DNA of 64,000 nucleotides from Thalassotalea sp. 42_200_T64 (GCA_002162925.1 MABC01000036.1:1-64000), one strand, 5' to 3'. Positions 1 through 10,079 are shown, counted from the stretch's first letter. Made by a program: numbers and translations. The notes: generated from the letters alone by a model not told the origin.

Positions 1-242
1 TGATTTGTTTTGATGTTAGGTTTATTTCTCGCATGTGACTATCATGATCCTGTCAATTTAAAAGTCAACGGTTTTGTTTGAAAAAAGAGTGTTTTCAATG
101 ATCATCGGTATATAAGGTTTATCTCCCAATAGCCTTATATGTATCACCCTTTTCTTTTCAACCTTTCAGCTTGAATAACGATAAATCTCCGCAGAAGTTA
201 ATGACATAATAAATTTAAAAAAGAATAAACAAGGATGAATCT

Positions 243-2156
243 ATGCGTAACCTATTTCTATTGTTCACATTACTCGTAATGCCTTATGACCTGTTAGCTC
301 AAGCACAGCAAGTACCTGTTGAAGCTTATGGTAAATTACCAAATAAAAGTATGGTGGTTATCTCCCCAAGTGCAGAACGCATGGCCTATCGCGATACCTC
401 CGATGGCCGAGATATCATGATAGTGATTGATTTAATAAAAAGTAAAGTACTGGCTAAAATCGATATATCAACAGTCAAACCTAACACTGCATATTTTATT
501 GATAATGATCGGCTTATTTTTAGAGTTTCAAGTAGGAAACTAATATATAGCAATTCAGAAAGGTATAATGTCAGTGCAGCTTATGCCTACAACTTACAAT
601 CGCAAAAAATGCACCAACTCCTGACCCCAGGATACGGTATTTACAAAGGCCAAACTCAAGTAGGTAAAATACTCGGCATATCATCGGATAAAAAATACGC
701 GTATATGCCTGCTTATAAAAAATTTAATGCATTTAACTTATACAAAGTTGATTTAACGAAGAAAAGACAACCACAGATCCAAAGTCGAGGTACCTTTGAC
801 ACCATCGATTTTTTTATAGGGTATGAAGGAAAAGTTCTGGCCCGCGAGCGTTATAACAACGAAAGCGATGTACACAGGATTGAAGCATTTATTAAAGACG
901 AATGGATAGAAATATTTAAAGAAACTACACCTTATATAACAAAATCATTTCGCGGTGTAACGCCAGATCAAAAAAGTTTAGTGATGCTCAACAAAGACGA
1001 AGCGCATGGACGCTGGTCTTATTACACCATGGCACTTAGCGATGGAAAAATTTCAAAACCAATATTTAGCCATGAAGATAAAGATGTTGAGAGTGTATTA
1101 ACTGATATTCAACGCGTAGTTCATGGCGTAAGGTACTCTGGTTTTACACCAAGTTATGAGTTTTTCGATAAAAAGTTAAATGCTCGCATGCGAGGTATTA
1201 ATAAGGCCATGCCAAATAATACCTTTAGCATCAGAGATTACACGCCTGATTGGAAAAGTGTGGTGTTTTACATGGATGGTGAACAGAGTTCTGGTGACTA
1301 TGTAATGTATCAGCAAGGCGCACTAAGCTTTTTGGCTTCAGCACGACCAGACATTCCTCCGCAAGCTGTACATGCCGTTAAAGAGTACAAATTTAAAGCT
1401 AGAGATGGCTTAGTTATTCCTTCTTTAGTTACCACACCATTGGGCCTAACCGCTAAAAACCTTCCAGCAATCATGCTCCCTCACGGTGGTCCTGAGTCTT
1501 ACGATACAATCGGTTTTAACTGGCTATCTCAATATTTTGCCAGCCAAGGTTTTGTCGTGATCCAGCCACAATTTAGAGGCTCTGAAGGTTTCGGTCCTGA
1601 TCACCTATTAAGCGGGCATGGTGAGTGGGGTCGTAAAATGCAAGACGATTTGACCGATGCGGTGCAAGATTTAGCTGCAAAAGGCATCATAGATAAAAAT
1701 CGTGTCTGTATCGTTGGTACTAGCTATGGTGGTTATGCTGCCCTTGCTGGTGCTACCTTTACCCCTGATTTGTATAAGTGCGTGGTTGCCATTAACAGCG
1801 TGTCAGATGTAGAAGATATGTTAGCAACTGAAGAGGATGACCATGGTAGTGATCATTGGGTGGTATCTTATTGGCAAGATGTTATCTCTAAAGGGGATGT
1901 TAAAGAAGATCATTTAGTAGAAATATCGCCAATTAATCATGTTAAAAAAGTAACCGCACCAATATTATTGATTCATGGCGAATGGGACAAAATCGTGCCA
2001 TTTGATCAATCAGACAACATGTTTGATGAATTACAAGATGCCGACAAAAATGTCATCTTCATTGAATTAGAAAAAGGCGATCATCTCCTTAGTAACGCTA
2101 AAAATCGGATGAAAGCGCTTAAGGCAATTGATAAATTTATCAAACAATATATCTAA
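243..2156 (+). CDS. S9 (prolyl oligopeptidase) family serine peptidase, exported
   Basis: The 637-residue protein begins with a cleavable signal peptide (cleavage near LLAQA, about residue 20), so it should act in the periplasm or outside the cell. The N-terminal two thirds look like the divergent beta-propeller of S9 peptidases. The last ~250 residues are an alpha/beta hydrolase. The nucleophile elbow GTSYGGYA puts the catalytic serine at about 494, HGEWDKIVP gives the aspartate at about 582, and GDHLL gives the histidine at about 614. Length and triad order fit the S9C acylaminoacyl-peptidase/dipeptidyl-peptidase group. It stands 33 bp before the next gene. Its place in a glucan locus is positional only, since nothing in the protein points to carbohydrate. 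The exact peptide specificity cannot be read from sequence. Confidence 0.9.
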   Translation: MRNLFLLFTLLVMPYDLLAQAQQVPVEAYGKLPNKSMVVISPSAERMAYRDTSDGRDIMIVIDLIKSKVLAKIDISTVKPNTAYFIDNDRLIFRVSSRKLIYSNSERYNVSAAYAYNLQSQKMHQLLTPGYGIYKGQTQVGKILGISSDKKYAYMPAYKKFNAFNLYKVDLTKKRQPQIQSRGTFDTIDFFIGYEGKVLARERYNNESDVHRIEAFIKDEWIEIFKETTPYITKSFRGVTPDQKSLVMLNKDEAHGRWSYYTMALSDGKISKPIFSHEDKDVESVLTDIQRVVHGVRYSGFTPSYEFFDKKLNARMRGINKAMPNNTFSIRDYTPDWKSVVFYMDGEQSSGDYVMYQQGALSFLASARPDIPPQAVHAVKEYKFKARDGLVIPSLVTTPLGLTAKNLPAIMLPHGGPESYDTIGFNWLSQYFASQGFVVIQPQFRGSEGFGPDHLLSGHGEWGRKMQDDLTDAVQDLAAKGIIDKNRVCIVGTSYGGYAALAGATFTPDLYKCVVAINSVSDVEDMLATEEDDHGSDHWVVSYWQDVISKGDVKEDHLVEISPINHVKKVTAPILLIHGEWDKIVPFDQSDNMFDELQDADKNVIFIELEKGDHLLSNAKNRMKALKAIDKFIKQYI

Positions 2157-2189
2157 CTGATTGATTGTATTTTAACCAGAGGCAAATGA

Positions 2190-3455
2190 GTGATGTTAGT
2201 GAAAAAAATTACTGCTTTTTTAATGATTACACTTTGCTGCACATTATTTTCTTGCGGTGGCGGAAGTTATTCTTCCACCCCCAAAGAAATACTAGCTGAG
2301 CAAGAAGAACCTGAAATTGTAGAGTCCGAGACAGTAGAGCCGGAAATCAATAACTTCACGGTTAATGAACACTCCATCCTGAAAGATGGCTTGCCATTTA
2401 ACGTTAAAGGCGTTGTTTATGTACCGGGTTATCCTGGTTATTTGCCCTGGCAGTTAGAAACATCAACTCAACTCTCTGCTGAGTTGCAAAACAGTATTTT
2501 ACAAGACATCACAGATATTAAAGCGATGGGCGCCAATACCGTTCGTTTTTGGGGCACACCAGCATACAGCTATCAAGCGCTCAAAAATATTGGTGGACTC
2601 AACTTTATTCAAACCATTTGGCTAGACGGTAGTGTTGCTGATTTTCAAAACAGTCACTTTAAGCAAGGTAGCAAATCATATATTAAAGCGGTTATTGATC
2701 GGATCTACAGCGTTTATACCAACAACAATCCCCCGTTGGTGGCTTACCTTATTGGCAATGAATTAAGTGAACAAAGCATTAAGACGACAAACGCAGCTCA
2801 CCCAGAAATACAGCAATATCAGGGGAAATACATTGTCACCGGCGAAGAGATAAATGCCACCGAAGCGTTTATCGCCGAAATGGCAGATTATGCACTAAGT
2901 TATGAATTTGAACAGTATGGCAAGCGTTCATTGGTCTCTTATGCTAATGATATACGTACTGCTTATTATGTCGAAACACCCTTTCTTGATTTTCGCAGTC
3001 ATAATGCTTATTCATATGCGGTGCCTTATTATCGACCATCAACATTACCCGGTAGCGCTACGGGTACTTACTTTCAAGGCTGGCTTGAAGAGTTAAAATC
3101 ACGTCATCCAGGCATGCCTTTGTTGATTACTGAAACCGGCTTAAGTGTCTCACCAAATGCTTACCGAGCAGGTGCTCCCAATTACGGCTATGGTGGTAAT
3201 ACCGTTGAAGATCAAAAGAACGGCTTATTGCAAAACTTAAATGATATTCAAAGCGCTGCATTGCCTGTGGCTGGCGTTGTTATTCATGAATATTTAGATG
3301 CATGGTGGAAATTTGGTTTAGAAGATTCATATACTCAAGATCCGAATGATATCGAAGAGTGGTTTGGTATAACAAAACTTAAAGAATCAGGTGATTGGTA
3401 CAGCACTGAATTTAGGGATGTTTATTTTGAAATTAAACAACTTTGGCTTGATTAA
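2190..3455 (+). CDS. Clan GH-A-like (TIM-barrel) glycoside hydrolase lipoprotein
   Basis: A lipoprotein signal (hydrophobic stretch ending LFSCGGG, acylated Cys near residue 22) is followed by an acidic linker and one catalytic domain of about 360 residues. Two glutamates sit where clan GH-A enzymes need them: GNELSEQ (E191, candidate acid/base) and ITETGLS (E315, candidate nucleophile). The spacing of about 124 residues also fits a retaining TIM barrel. The N-terminal segment (GLPFNVKGV, then MGANTVRFWG) is typical of GH2/GH5/GH158-like barrels. I cannot assign a family. A beta-1,3-glucan role is inferred from the neighbours. The start shown is GTG; an ATG follows one codon later, and AGAGG lies 7 nt upstream of the GTG. 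Confidence 0.8.
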   Translation: MMLVKKITAFLMITLCCTLFSCGGGSYSSTPKEILAEQEEPEIVESETVEPEINNFTVNEHSILKDGLPFNVKGVVYVPGYPGYLPWQLETSTQLSAELQNSILQDITDIKAMGANTVRFWGTPAYSYQALKNIGGLNFIQTIWLDGSVADFQNSHFKQGSKSYIKAVIDRIYSVYTNNNPPLVAYLIGNELSEQSIKTTNAAHPEIQQYQGKYIVTGEEINATEAFIAEMADYALSYEFEQYGKRSLVSYANDIRTAYYVETPFLDFRSHNAYSYAVPYYRPSTLPGSATGTYFQGWLEELKSRHPGMPLLITETGLSVSPNAYRAGAPNYGYGGNTVEDQKNGLLQNLNDIQSAALPVAGVVIHEYLDAWWKFGLEDSYTQDPNDIEEWFGITKLKESGDWYSTEFRDVYFEIKQLWLD

Positions 3456-3824
3456 AAAGAAGACATAATTACGCCCTGAATTCTTAGAATATATCCAACT
3501 ACAGCGCAACTCTATTTACCTTAGAGTGATATATATTAGATTTTTAAATAATGCTTTAATGGCACTAACTGCCACGGAAATTATATAGGTATTTGGCAAT
3601 AACCCTCCAAAAGGAGTCAAAGTAAACGAAGGGAAAATAACGATGAAATTAGTGACATAAACGATTAAACAGCCTTGTTTTTCCACTTCATCGCCCGCTG
3701 AATACCCCCTCACCGCTTTCATATTGCTTAAAATTTCAGCCTGATACATGGTGATGATGGATGTTTTTTATGGGTAAACATAAAAAACATAACGAATTTA
3801 CAACAATGTTCAGTGGGGAAAGAA
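3456..3824 (+). other. Intergenic region, nothing assigned
   Basis: About 370 AT-rich bases lie between the GH-A-like gene and the modular lipoprotein. Short open frames exist on the minus strand, but they have no ribosome-binding site and resemble no family I know. No clear hairpin terminator is seen. The promoter of the downstream gene should lie here. Confidence 0.4.
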
Positions 3825-6488
3825 ATGATACGAATACATAAGAAAAACCACTTCAAAAAGAATTTAGTGATCGCAAGTTTAGCGATAGCACTAACGGCTT
3901 GTGGTTCCGACAGTTCCGATAATGATATAGATGTGGCAGATATACCTGCGCCACCAGTAAATGCTGCGCCAACAGTGAACAGCACTGCGGCTCTGACGGT
4001 AGAAGCCGGTCAAATGTACACTTACACTTTTGACGTTAGTGATGAAAATAGTGCCGATACACTGACCATATCAGCCGATGAATTACCTAGTTGGTTAAGT
4101 TTTGATTCGACTATCGGCATGTTATCCGGTGAACCGACAAATGCCGATGCCGGTGAACATTCGGTAACTTTAGTCGTGAGTGACGGTGCTGATATGGTAA
4201 GACAATCCTTCGTCATTGTCGTGACCTTATCGGTTGAACCACCGACTGAACCACCTACAAATCCACCTGCACCTGCAACTAGCTTCGTGATCTTTGCCGA
4301 CAACCAACTTGCCAGCTGGCCAGCTTGGGACTGTTGTGGCGGTTCAACGCCAATGGTAGTAGATGCCGGTGGTGATTATGGCAACGCCGTTGAATTTAGC
4401 ATTGGCGCACAGGCTACCGTGATGGGTTTCATCAGTCGTGAAATCGATGGCGCGGTAAATGCTATGCCTTATGACGCAACAGCGTTAGGCGCAGATAGCA
4501 CACTATCATTTGATTTAAAAATGACTAGCTCGCCGGGTGATACCGACTGGATGTTAAAATTAGAAAGTGATGGTGGCGCAACCGCTGCGGAAGTAAGCTT
4601 AAACACGAGTACTGAAGCCCATGCGGCACCAGTGTTAGATACCTGGCAGCATTATACTTTCAATGTATCCGATTTAGTTACCGAAGGATTAGATGCCAGT
4701 AAAATTGATGTCGTAATGATCTTCCCTGCCTGGGGTAACGGTGAGGGTGCAACTTATCAAATTGATAATGTAACCTTCTCAGCTGGCAGTGTAGAACCGC
4801 CAGTTGAGCCACCAGTTGAGCCACCTGTTGAGCCCGGTAATGAATTATTTATCTTTGATGATACAGCCAGAGCTGACTGGTTAGCCTGGGATTGTTGTGC
4901 CGGTTCTACACCAGCGGTTGAAACCGATGATGCTGACCATGGCGCGGTTACTGAATTTAGCATTAGTGGTGATACGGTAATGGGCTTTAGTAGTCGTGCC
5001 GGTCATGGTGCTGTTGGTGGCGTACCATTTGATGCGAGCGCGATTGCCACCGAAGGTACTATTGTTTTTGATTTGAAAATGACGGCATCACCGGGTGATA
5101 CCGTATGGAAATTTAAAATTGAAAGTGAAGAAGGTGCTACCGCGGTTGAAGTGGATTTATCGAGCAGCCAAGAAGGTCATGCTGCACCAGTGATGGATAC
5201 TTGGCAGACCTATACCTTTAACATAGCCGATTTGGTTGAAGGCGGCTTAGATGCCAGTAAAATCGATGTATTAATGATGTTCCCTGCCTGGGGTACAGGC
5301 ACTGGTGCGACTTATCGTGTTGATAATGTAGCGATTTTGCAAGACGGTGCTAATACGTCAGTTGAACCACCGGTTGAACCTCCTGTTGAGCCACCGGTTG
5401 AGCCACCGGTTGTACCACAACCTGATGAAGTTGTTATCTTCGATGAAACAAATCGTGCTGACTGGTTAGCATGGGATTGTTGTGCAGGCTCTGTGCCGGC
5501 AATCGCTGTTGATGATGTTGATCACGCCAACACCATTGAATTTAGCATCGGTGGCGATACCGTAATGGGTTTCAGTACTCGTGCAGGCCATGGTGCCGTT
5601 GGTGGTTTACCATTTAATGCAAGTCCTATTGCCAGCACAGGTACCATTGTTTTTGACTTGAAAATGACCGCATCACCAGGGGACACTGTCTGGAAATTTA
5701 AAGTTGAAAGCGACGAAGGGGCAACCGCCGTTGAAGTGGATTTATCAAGCTCTCAAGAAAGTCATGCTGCGCCAGTTCTGGATACTTGGCAAACCTATAC
5801 CTTCAACATTGCTGATTTAGCTACCTTGGGTCTAGATACCAGTGCCATTGATATCGTGATGGTATTCCCGGCCTGGGGAACAGGAGCCGGTGCGGTATAC
5901 CGTGTTGATAATGTAGCAATATTAAATAGTGGTTCTGATGTTCCAACAACACCAACAACTCCACCAGCAACAGGTGCTCAAATTGATCTGCCATTAGATT
6001 TTGAAGCAACCGATGTCAATTACACGCTATCTGATTTTGGCGGTAACGCGACTACTTTAGTAGCCGATCCGGCGGGTGCACATGGCACTGTTGCTATGTC
6101 GACAAAATCAAATAGCGCAGCATTATGGGCCGGCACCACTATGGGTACCGATACAGGTTTTGCCACAGTGATCCCGGTAAACTCTGCTAATGCAACAAAC
6201 ATCATCAAAGTTTGGGTGTATTCTCCTGATGCCGGTATTCCGGTTCGTTTGAAAATTGAAGATCATAACGATGTGACTCATACCGTTGAAACAGAAGCGT
6301 TAACCACAGGGGTTAATACCTGGGAAGAACTAACTTTTGATTTCAACAATGAAGCACCAGGTACAGAGCCACTTATTCACCCTGACTGGGTGTTTGATAA
6401 AGCCTCTATCTTCTTTAATTTCGGTACTGATGGCGCAACCGCCGGTGAAAAGACGTACTACTGGGATCAAGCTAGCGTAGGTAATTAG
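3825..6488 (+). CDS. Multimodular non-catalytic glycan-binding lipoprotein
   Basis: The start is taken as ATG 3825 because GGGGA lies 8 nt upstream; an in-frame GTG 12 bp earlier is less likely. The 887-residue product has a lipobox (ALTAC, Cys26), then a cadherin-like He_PIG/Ig domain (about 45-135). Three near-identical ~165-residue modules follow (about 154-320, 340-506, 535-703), joined by PVEPPVEPP linkers. A different beta-sandwich-like C-terminal domain occupies about 719-887. Each module starts with W..WDCC(G/A)GS and ends with FPAWG.G.GA.Y..DNV. No catalytic domain is visible. By analogy with surface glycan-binding proteins it probably captures polysaccharide at the cell surface. The high similarity among the three modules suggests recent internal duplication. 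Confidence 0.85.
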   Translation: MIRIHKKNHFKKNLVIASLAIALTACGSDSSDNDIDVADIPAPPVNAAPTVNSTAALTVEAGQMYTYTFDVSDENSADTLTISADELPSWLSFDSTIGMLSGEPTNADAGEHSVTLVVSDGADMVRQSFVIVVTLSVEPPTEPPTNPPAPATSFVIFADNQLASWPAWDCCGGSTPMVVDAGGDYGNAVEFSIGAQATVMGFISREIDGAVNAMPYDATALGADSTLSFDLKMTSSPGDTDWMLKLESDGGATAAEVSLNTSTEAHAAPVLDTWQHYTFNVSDLVTEGLDASKIDVVMIFPAWGNGEGATYQIDNVTFSAGSVEPPVEPPVEPPVEPGNELFIFDDTARADWLAWDCCAGSTPAVETDDADHGAVTEFSISGDTVMGFSSRAGHGAVGGVPFDASAIATEGTIVFDLKMTASPGDTVWKFKIESEEGATAVEVDLSSSQEGHAAPVMDTWQTYTFNIADLVEGGLDASKIDVLMMFPAWGTGTGATYRVDNVAILQDGANTSVEPPVEPPVEPPVEPPVVPQPDEVVIFDETNRADWLAWDCCAGSVPAIAVDDVDHANTIEFSIGGDTVMGFSTRAGHGAVGGLPFNASPIASTGTIVFDLKMTASPGDTVWKFKVESDEGATAVEVDLSSSQESHAAPVLDTWQTYTFNIADLATLGLDTSAIDIVMVFPAWGTGAGAVYRVDNVAILNSGSDVPTTPTTPPATGAQIDLPLDFEATDVNYTLSDFGGNATTLVADPAGAHGTVAMSTKSNSAALWAGTTMGTDTGFATVIPVNSANATNIIKVWVYSPDAGIPVRLKIEDHNDVTHTVETEALTTGVNTWEELTFDFNNEAPGTEPLIHPDWVFDKASIFFNFGTDGATAGEKTYYWDQASVGN

Positions 6489-6524
6489 TTTTTATTTAAC
6501 GTTAACTCGTTAACGAAGCTCCCC

Positions 6525-6563
6525 AAACGGGCTTACTATCAATTTAGTAAGCTCGTTTTTTTT
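6525..6563 (+). terminator. Rho-independent terminator after the modular lipoprotein
   Basis: A long stem (AACGGGCTTACTA pairing with TTAGTAAGCTCGTT, one mismatch) is followed by a run of eight T. It ends the upstream gene, so the following GH16 gene needs its own promoter or read-through. Confidence 0.8.
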
Positions 6564-6587
6564 AGCATTCTTAAACCGAATAACGCA

Positions 6588-9500
6588 ATGCGCGCTACAG
6601 GAAAAACAATTTTGAAAAGAATAAATTTAAAGTTATCACTTCTCATTGCCAGTTTAACCTTGGCAGGTTGTGGTTCTGATAGCAGCGATCCTGAGGTGGA
6701 TAATCCACCCGTTAACAGTGCACCAGTAATCAATAGCACCCCAATGTTAGCATCATCGGTGGACACAGAGTTTAATTATACGCTTGCTGCCAGTGATGCT
6801 GATAATGATGACATGACTCTTTCTGCATCAACATTACCTACATGGTTAACATTTGATGCCACCACAGGCTTATTAACTGGTACACCGTCAACCAGTGATG
6901 TAGGTACTCATGCCATTACATTAATGGCCAGTGACGGTAGCGATGAAACCACCCAAAGCTTTACCATCACCGTGAGCAGCCCTCAATCAGGCGGCGAATG
7001 GCAGATGGCCTGGAACGATGAATTTGACGGCAGTGCCATTGACAGTACTAAATGGACGCACGAGGTGAATTGTAACGGTGGTGGCAATAACGAGAAACAA
7101 TGTTATACCAGCAGTCCGGAAAATTCATACATCGAAAACGGTATTTTAAAAATAGCCGCTCTGCATGAAACAGGTCAGACTTTGCCTTATAGCTCAGCCC
7201 GCTTGAATACCAAAAACAAAGCCGACTGGAAATTTGGTCGTTTTGAAATTAGAGCAAAATCGCCGTTAGGCCAAGGTTCTTGGCCGGCAATTTGGATGCT
7301 ACCCACAGATAATGCGTATGGCAGCTGGCCTCATTCTGGTGAAATAGATATTTTTGAATCGGTAAATCTGGGGGTACCGCTTAATGATGGCAGCGGAGCG
7401 CTGCAAACCGATGTTTATGGCACCTTACATTATGGCAAAGGCTGGCCGAATAATGTCCACACAGGTCAAAATTACACCTTACCTAACGACGAGAATCCGG
7501 CGGATGATTTCCATACTTATGCCATCGAATGGGAAGCAGGAGAAATCCGCTGGTATGTCGATGATGTACTCTATGAAACTCAGTTAAGATCTGCAGTTAC
7601 CTTAAATGCCAATGGTTACGCCAATGGTCTTACACACAAAGGCTGGTATACCGAAGTCGATGGAGAACTGGTTTGGGACAATGCCCCATTTGATCAACGC
7701 TTTCATCTGCTCATTAACTTTGCCGTAGGTGGTAGCTGGCCAGAAAATACCAACTTAGGCGGAGTTGACCCAACGGCATATCATGCCAACAACACCCTAG
7801 AAATTGATTATGTCAGGGTTTATGAATGTTCAAGCGATGCAACAACGGGTCAGGGATGTGCAACGATAACAGCTGGCTATGATCAACTTATTGCCGATGG
7901 CGGCACTTTGATTGAAGGTGAAGCACAAACTCCCATTCCACCCTCAACTGGCGAAGCTATCGATCTCGTTATATTCAATGATGCCATCAATAACACTTGG
8001 CCGATGTTTACAGGACCTAATGGCGGCTCAGCAACCATTGAGACTGATGATTCAGAACACGGCAATGTGGTCGAATTCACCATAGGCGAAACTCCTATCG
8101 TCGCCGGTTTTTCGACTAAATTTTCAACGACTCCTAGCCTTTACGATGGTTCACCGTTGTTAACCACAGGTTTGCTTGAGTTTGATTTAAAATTGGTATC
8201 ACCGCCAATTAATGCCTCTACGGCTTGGTGGTTAAAAGTAGAGCAAGGGGATCAAACAAGTGAAGTATCCGCAGCAATTGCCACACCAATTATCGGTGAA
8301 TGGCAGCATTATTCTATTTCGTTACAAACCCTGTATGACTCAGGGCTTGAGCTAAATGGTATTGATACCATTATGATGTTCCCTGCCTGGGGACTAGGTG
8401 ACGGCGCAGTCTACCGAGTGGATAATGTTACCATCACTGGCAGCCTGGCTGAGCCATGCAGCGGCGATGATTGCGTTTGCAGCCAAGATTGCGAGTGTAG
8501 CGATCTGCATCCCTGCCCTGCTGAGCCATCTGGAGAAGTATTTAACTTTATATCAACCACTGCCGACACAGGCATCGATTTTGCCGAAACGCTCGTCAAT
8601 GAATGGAGCACAGGCACGCAGATAGCCGGTGATATCACTTATAATGGTTTATTAAGCTGGCAACTCACTTCCGGAGCAAACTCACCAGAAGCGGGGAACT
8701 GGGGGACAGTATTGGCTTTTGCCGGTGGCATTAACGGTAATTTCAGCGAACATACCACGTTGAAATTAAAAATAGCCAGCACTGGCGGTTATACCAGTTA
8801 TGAAGTGGCAATTGGCGCCAATGGTGTCGTTTCAGAAGTCACCATACCGGTTGATGACAGCATCACCGATTGGCAAGATGTTAACGTCGATTTATTCGAT
8901 TTTGCCTTAAATTTATCTTCAATTGAGCAAATTGCGGTGTATGGCATCGGTGGTACAGCTAATGTCTCGAAAATCTATATTGCAGATTTGGCTATCTATG
9001 TCGATAAAGCCATTGCTGTGGATAGCGAACTTGAAAATGATTTTGTTTTTATCTCATCGAATCCAAACACAACCAGCGATTTAATTGTTGATAATGACGA
9101 CAATAGCGCCGAGGGTAATGTTATTTTTGGTGAATGGAGTACAGGCACCCAAATTGGCGATACCAATTATGAGGGTTTAAGTGCGATAGAGCTTACCGCG
9201 GCTGGCGGCTGGGGCGCAGTATTAGCCTTACAGGGTGATATCTCAGATGGCAGCAACATAGATAATTATGATGTTGATCTGGCCCAGTACACCAATATTA
9301 AATTCAAAGTCGCTTCATCCGGTGCCTTTGAACGCTATGCGCTGTCTATTGTATCGACCATTGGTGGTTCTAGCTCAGCCCAGGAAGTTGGTTTTGGATT
9401 AGCAGAACAATCACAATGGAATGAGATCGATATTAATTTAGAGCAGTATGGCGTTAATTTATCGAATGTCAGTCAAATCGCAGTCTTTGGCGTCTACAAT

Positions 9501-10079
9501 GGCGGCGTATCTGCAGATCAAAAATTATATATTACCGATCTGATCATGTACGACAACGGCGCACATCCGCCAGCGAAAGCCAGCACAGACGATAAATTTG
9601 TGATCTTTACCTCTTCCGGTGAGTCAGTTGACTTACGTGTTGATGATAATAACTTAGTCAATGATGGCAATATCACCTTTAGTGAATGGTCTACCGGTTC
9701 GATGCTTGCTGGCGACGTTACCTATGCCGACCTAAATGCCTTTGAAGTCACCAAAGGAAACGGTTGGGGTGCAGTACTGGCCTTGATGGGCGATATTTAT
9801 GGCGGCGTGCAAACCTATGAAATAGACGTAGCCAAATATAATACCGTTAATTTCAAAGTTGCCGCCACCGGCGCCTTTAGCGAATACACAGTCGACTTCA
9901 TTGTTGATGGTGCCGAGCATAAAATACCGTTAACCGTTTCAAGTGCCTGGTCTGAAGTGAATATTAACACTGCTGATATTCCATTAAACCTAACCAAACT
10001 CACGCAAATAGCGATATTTGCTGTGGGTGGTAATGCCGGTGATAAGTTGTATGTGACCGATTTAAACATAGCAAAATAA
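6588..10079 (+). CDS. GH16 laminarinase lipoprotein with He_PIG, binding modules and triple C-terminal repeats
   Basis: This 1163-residue lipoprotein (lipobox TLAGC, Cys28) has an He_PIG-like domain at about 45-130 and a GH16 catalytic domain at about 135-420. The active-site motif is GEIDIFES with E252, D254 and E257. A WDCC-type module variant spans about 455-617 (WPMF in place of WDCC, but FPAWG.GDGAVYRVDNV kept). A cysteine-rich linker lies at about 623-643. Three related ~160-residue domains (about 646-805, 819-985, 1002-1163) each contain NEWSTG/GEWSTG/SEWSTG and WG.VLA. The fold matches endo-1,3(4)-beta-glucanases anchored in the outer membrane. The annotated ATG has no good ribosome-binding site. 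A TTG at 6612, with AGGA about 10 nt upstream, would give a more standard lipoprotein signal. Confidence 0.9.
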   Translation: MRATGKTILKRINLKLSLLIASLTLAGCGSDSSDPEVDNPPVNSAPVINSTPMLASSVDTEFNYTLAASDADNDDMTLSASTLPTWLTFDATTGLLTGTPSTSDVGTHAITLMASDGSDETTQSFTITVSSPQSGGEWQMAWNDEFDGSAIDSTKWTHEVNCNGGGNNEKQCYTSSPENSYIENGILKIAALHETGQTLPYSSARLNTKNKADWKFGRFEIRAKSPLGQGSWPAIWMLPTDNAYGSWPHSGEIDIFESVNLGVPLNDGSGALQTDVYGTLHYGKGWPNNVHTGQNYTLPNDENPADDFHTYAIEWEAGEIRWYVDDVLYETQLRSAVTLNANGYANGLTHKGWYTEVDGELVWDNAPFDQRFHLLINFAVGGSWPENTNLGGVDPTAYHANNTLEIDYVRVYECSSDATTGQGCATITAGYDQLIADGGTLIEGEAQTPIPPSTGEAIDLVIFNDAINNTWPMFTGPNGGSATIETDDSEHGNVVEFTIGETPIVAGFSTKFSTTPSLYDGSPLLTTGLLEFDLKLVSPPINASTAWWLKVEQGDQTSEVSAAIATPIIGEWQHYSISLQTLYDSGLELNGIDTIMMFPAWGLGDGAVYRVDNVTITGSLAEPCSGDDCVCSQDCECSDLHPCPAEPSGEVFNFISTTADTGIDFAETLVNEWSTGTQIAGDITYNGLLSWQLTSGANSPEAGNWGTVLAFAGGINGNFSEHTTLKLKIASTGGYTSYEVAIGANGVVSEVTIPVDDSITDWQDVNVDLFDFALNLSSIEQIAVYGIGGTANVSKIYIADLAIYVDKAIAVDSELENDFVFISSNPNTTSDLIVDNDDNSAEGNVIFGEWSTGTQIGDTNYEGLSAIELTAAGGWGAVLALQGDISDGSNIDNYDVDLAQYTNIKFKVASSGAFERYALSIVSTIGGSSSAQEVGFGLAEQSQWNEIDINLEQYGVNLSNVSQIAVFGVYNGGVSADQKLYITDLIMYDNGAHPPAKASTDDKFVIFTSSGESVDLRVDDNNLVNDGNITFSEWSTGSMLAGDVTYADLNAFEVTKGNGWGAVLALMGDIYGGVQTYEIDVAKYNTVNFKVAATGAFSEYTVDFIVDGAEHKIPLTVSSAWSEVNINTADIPLNLTKLTQIAIFAVGGNAGDKLYVTDLNIAK

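Noticed and set aside
3516-3985. Minus-strand open frames upstream of the modular lipoprotein
   Set aside because: They have no start signals or recognisable domains, and one overlaps the real signal-peptide region on the plus strand.
4757-4963. Minus-strand frame rich in STGGSTGGSTGG
   Set aside because: It is the complement of the PVEPPVEPP linker codons of the plus-strand lipoprotein, not a gene.
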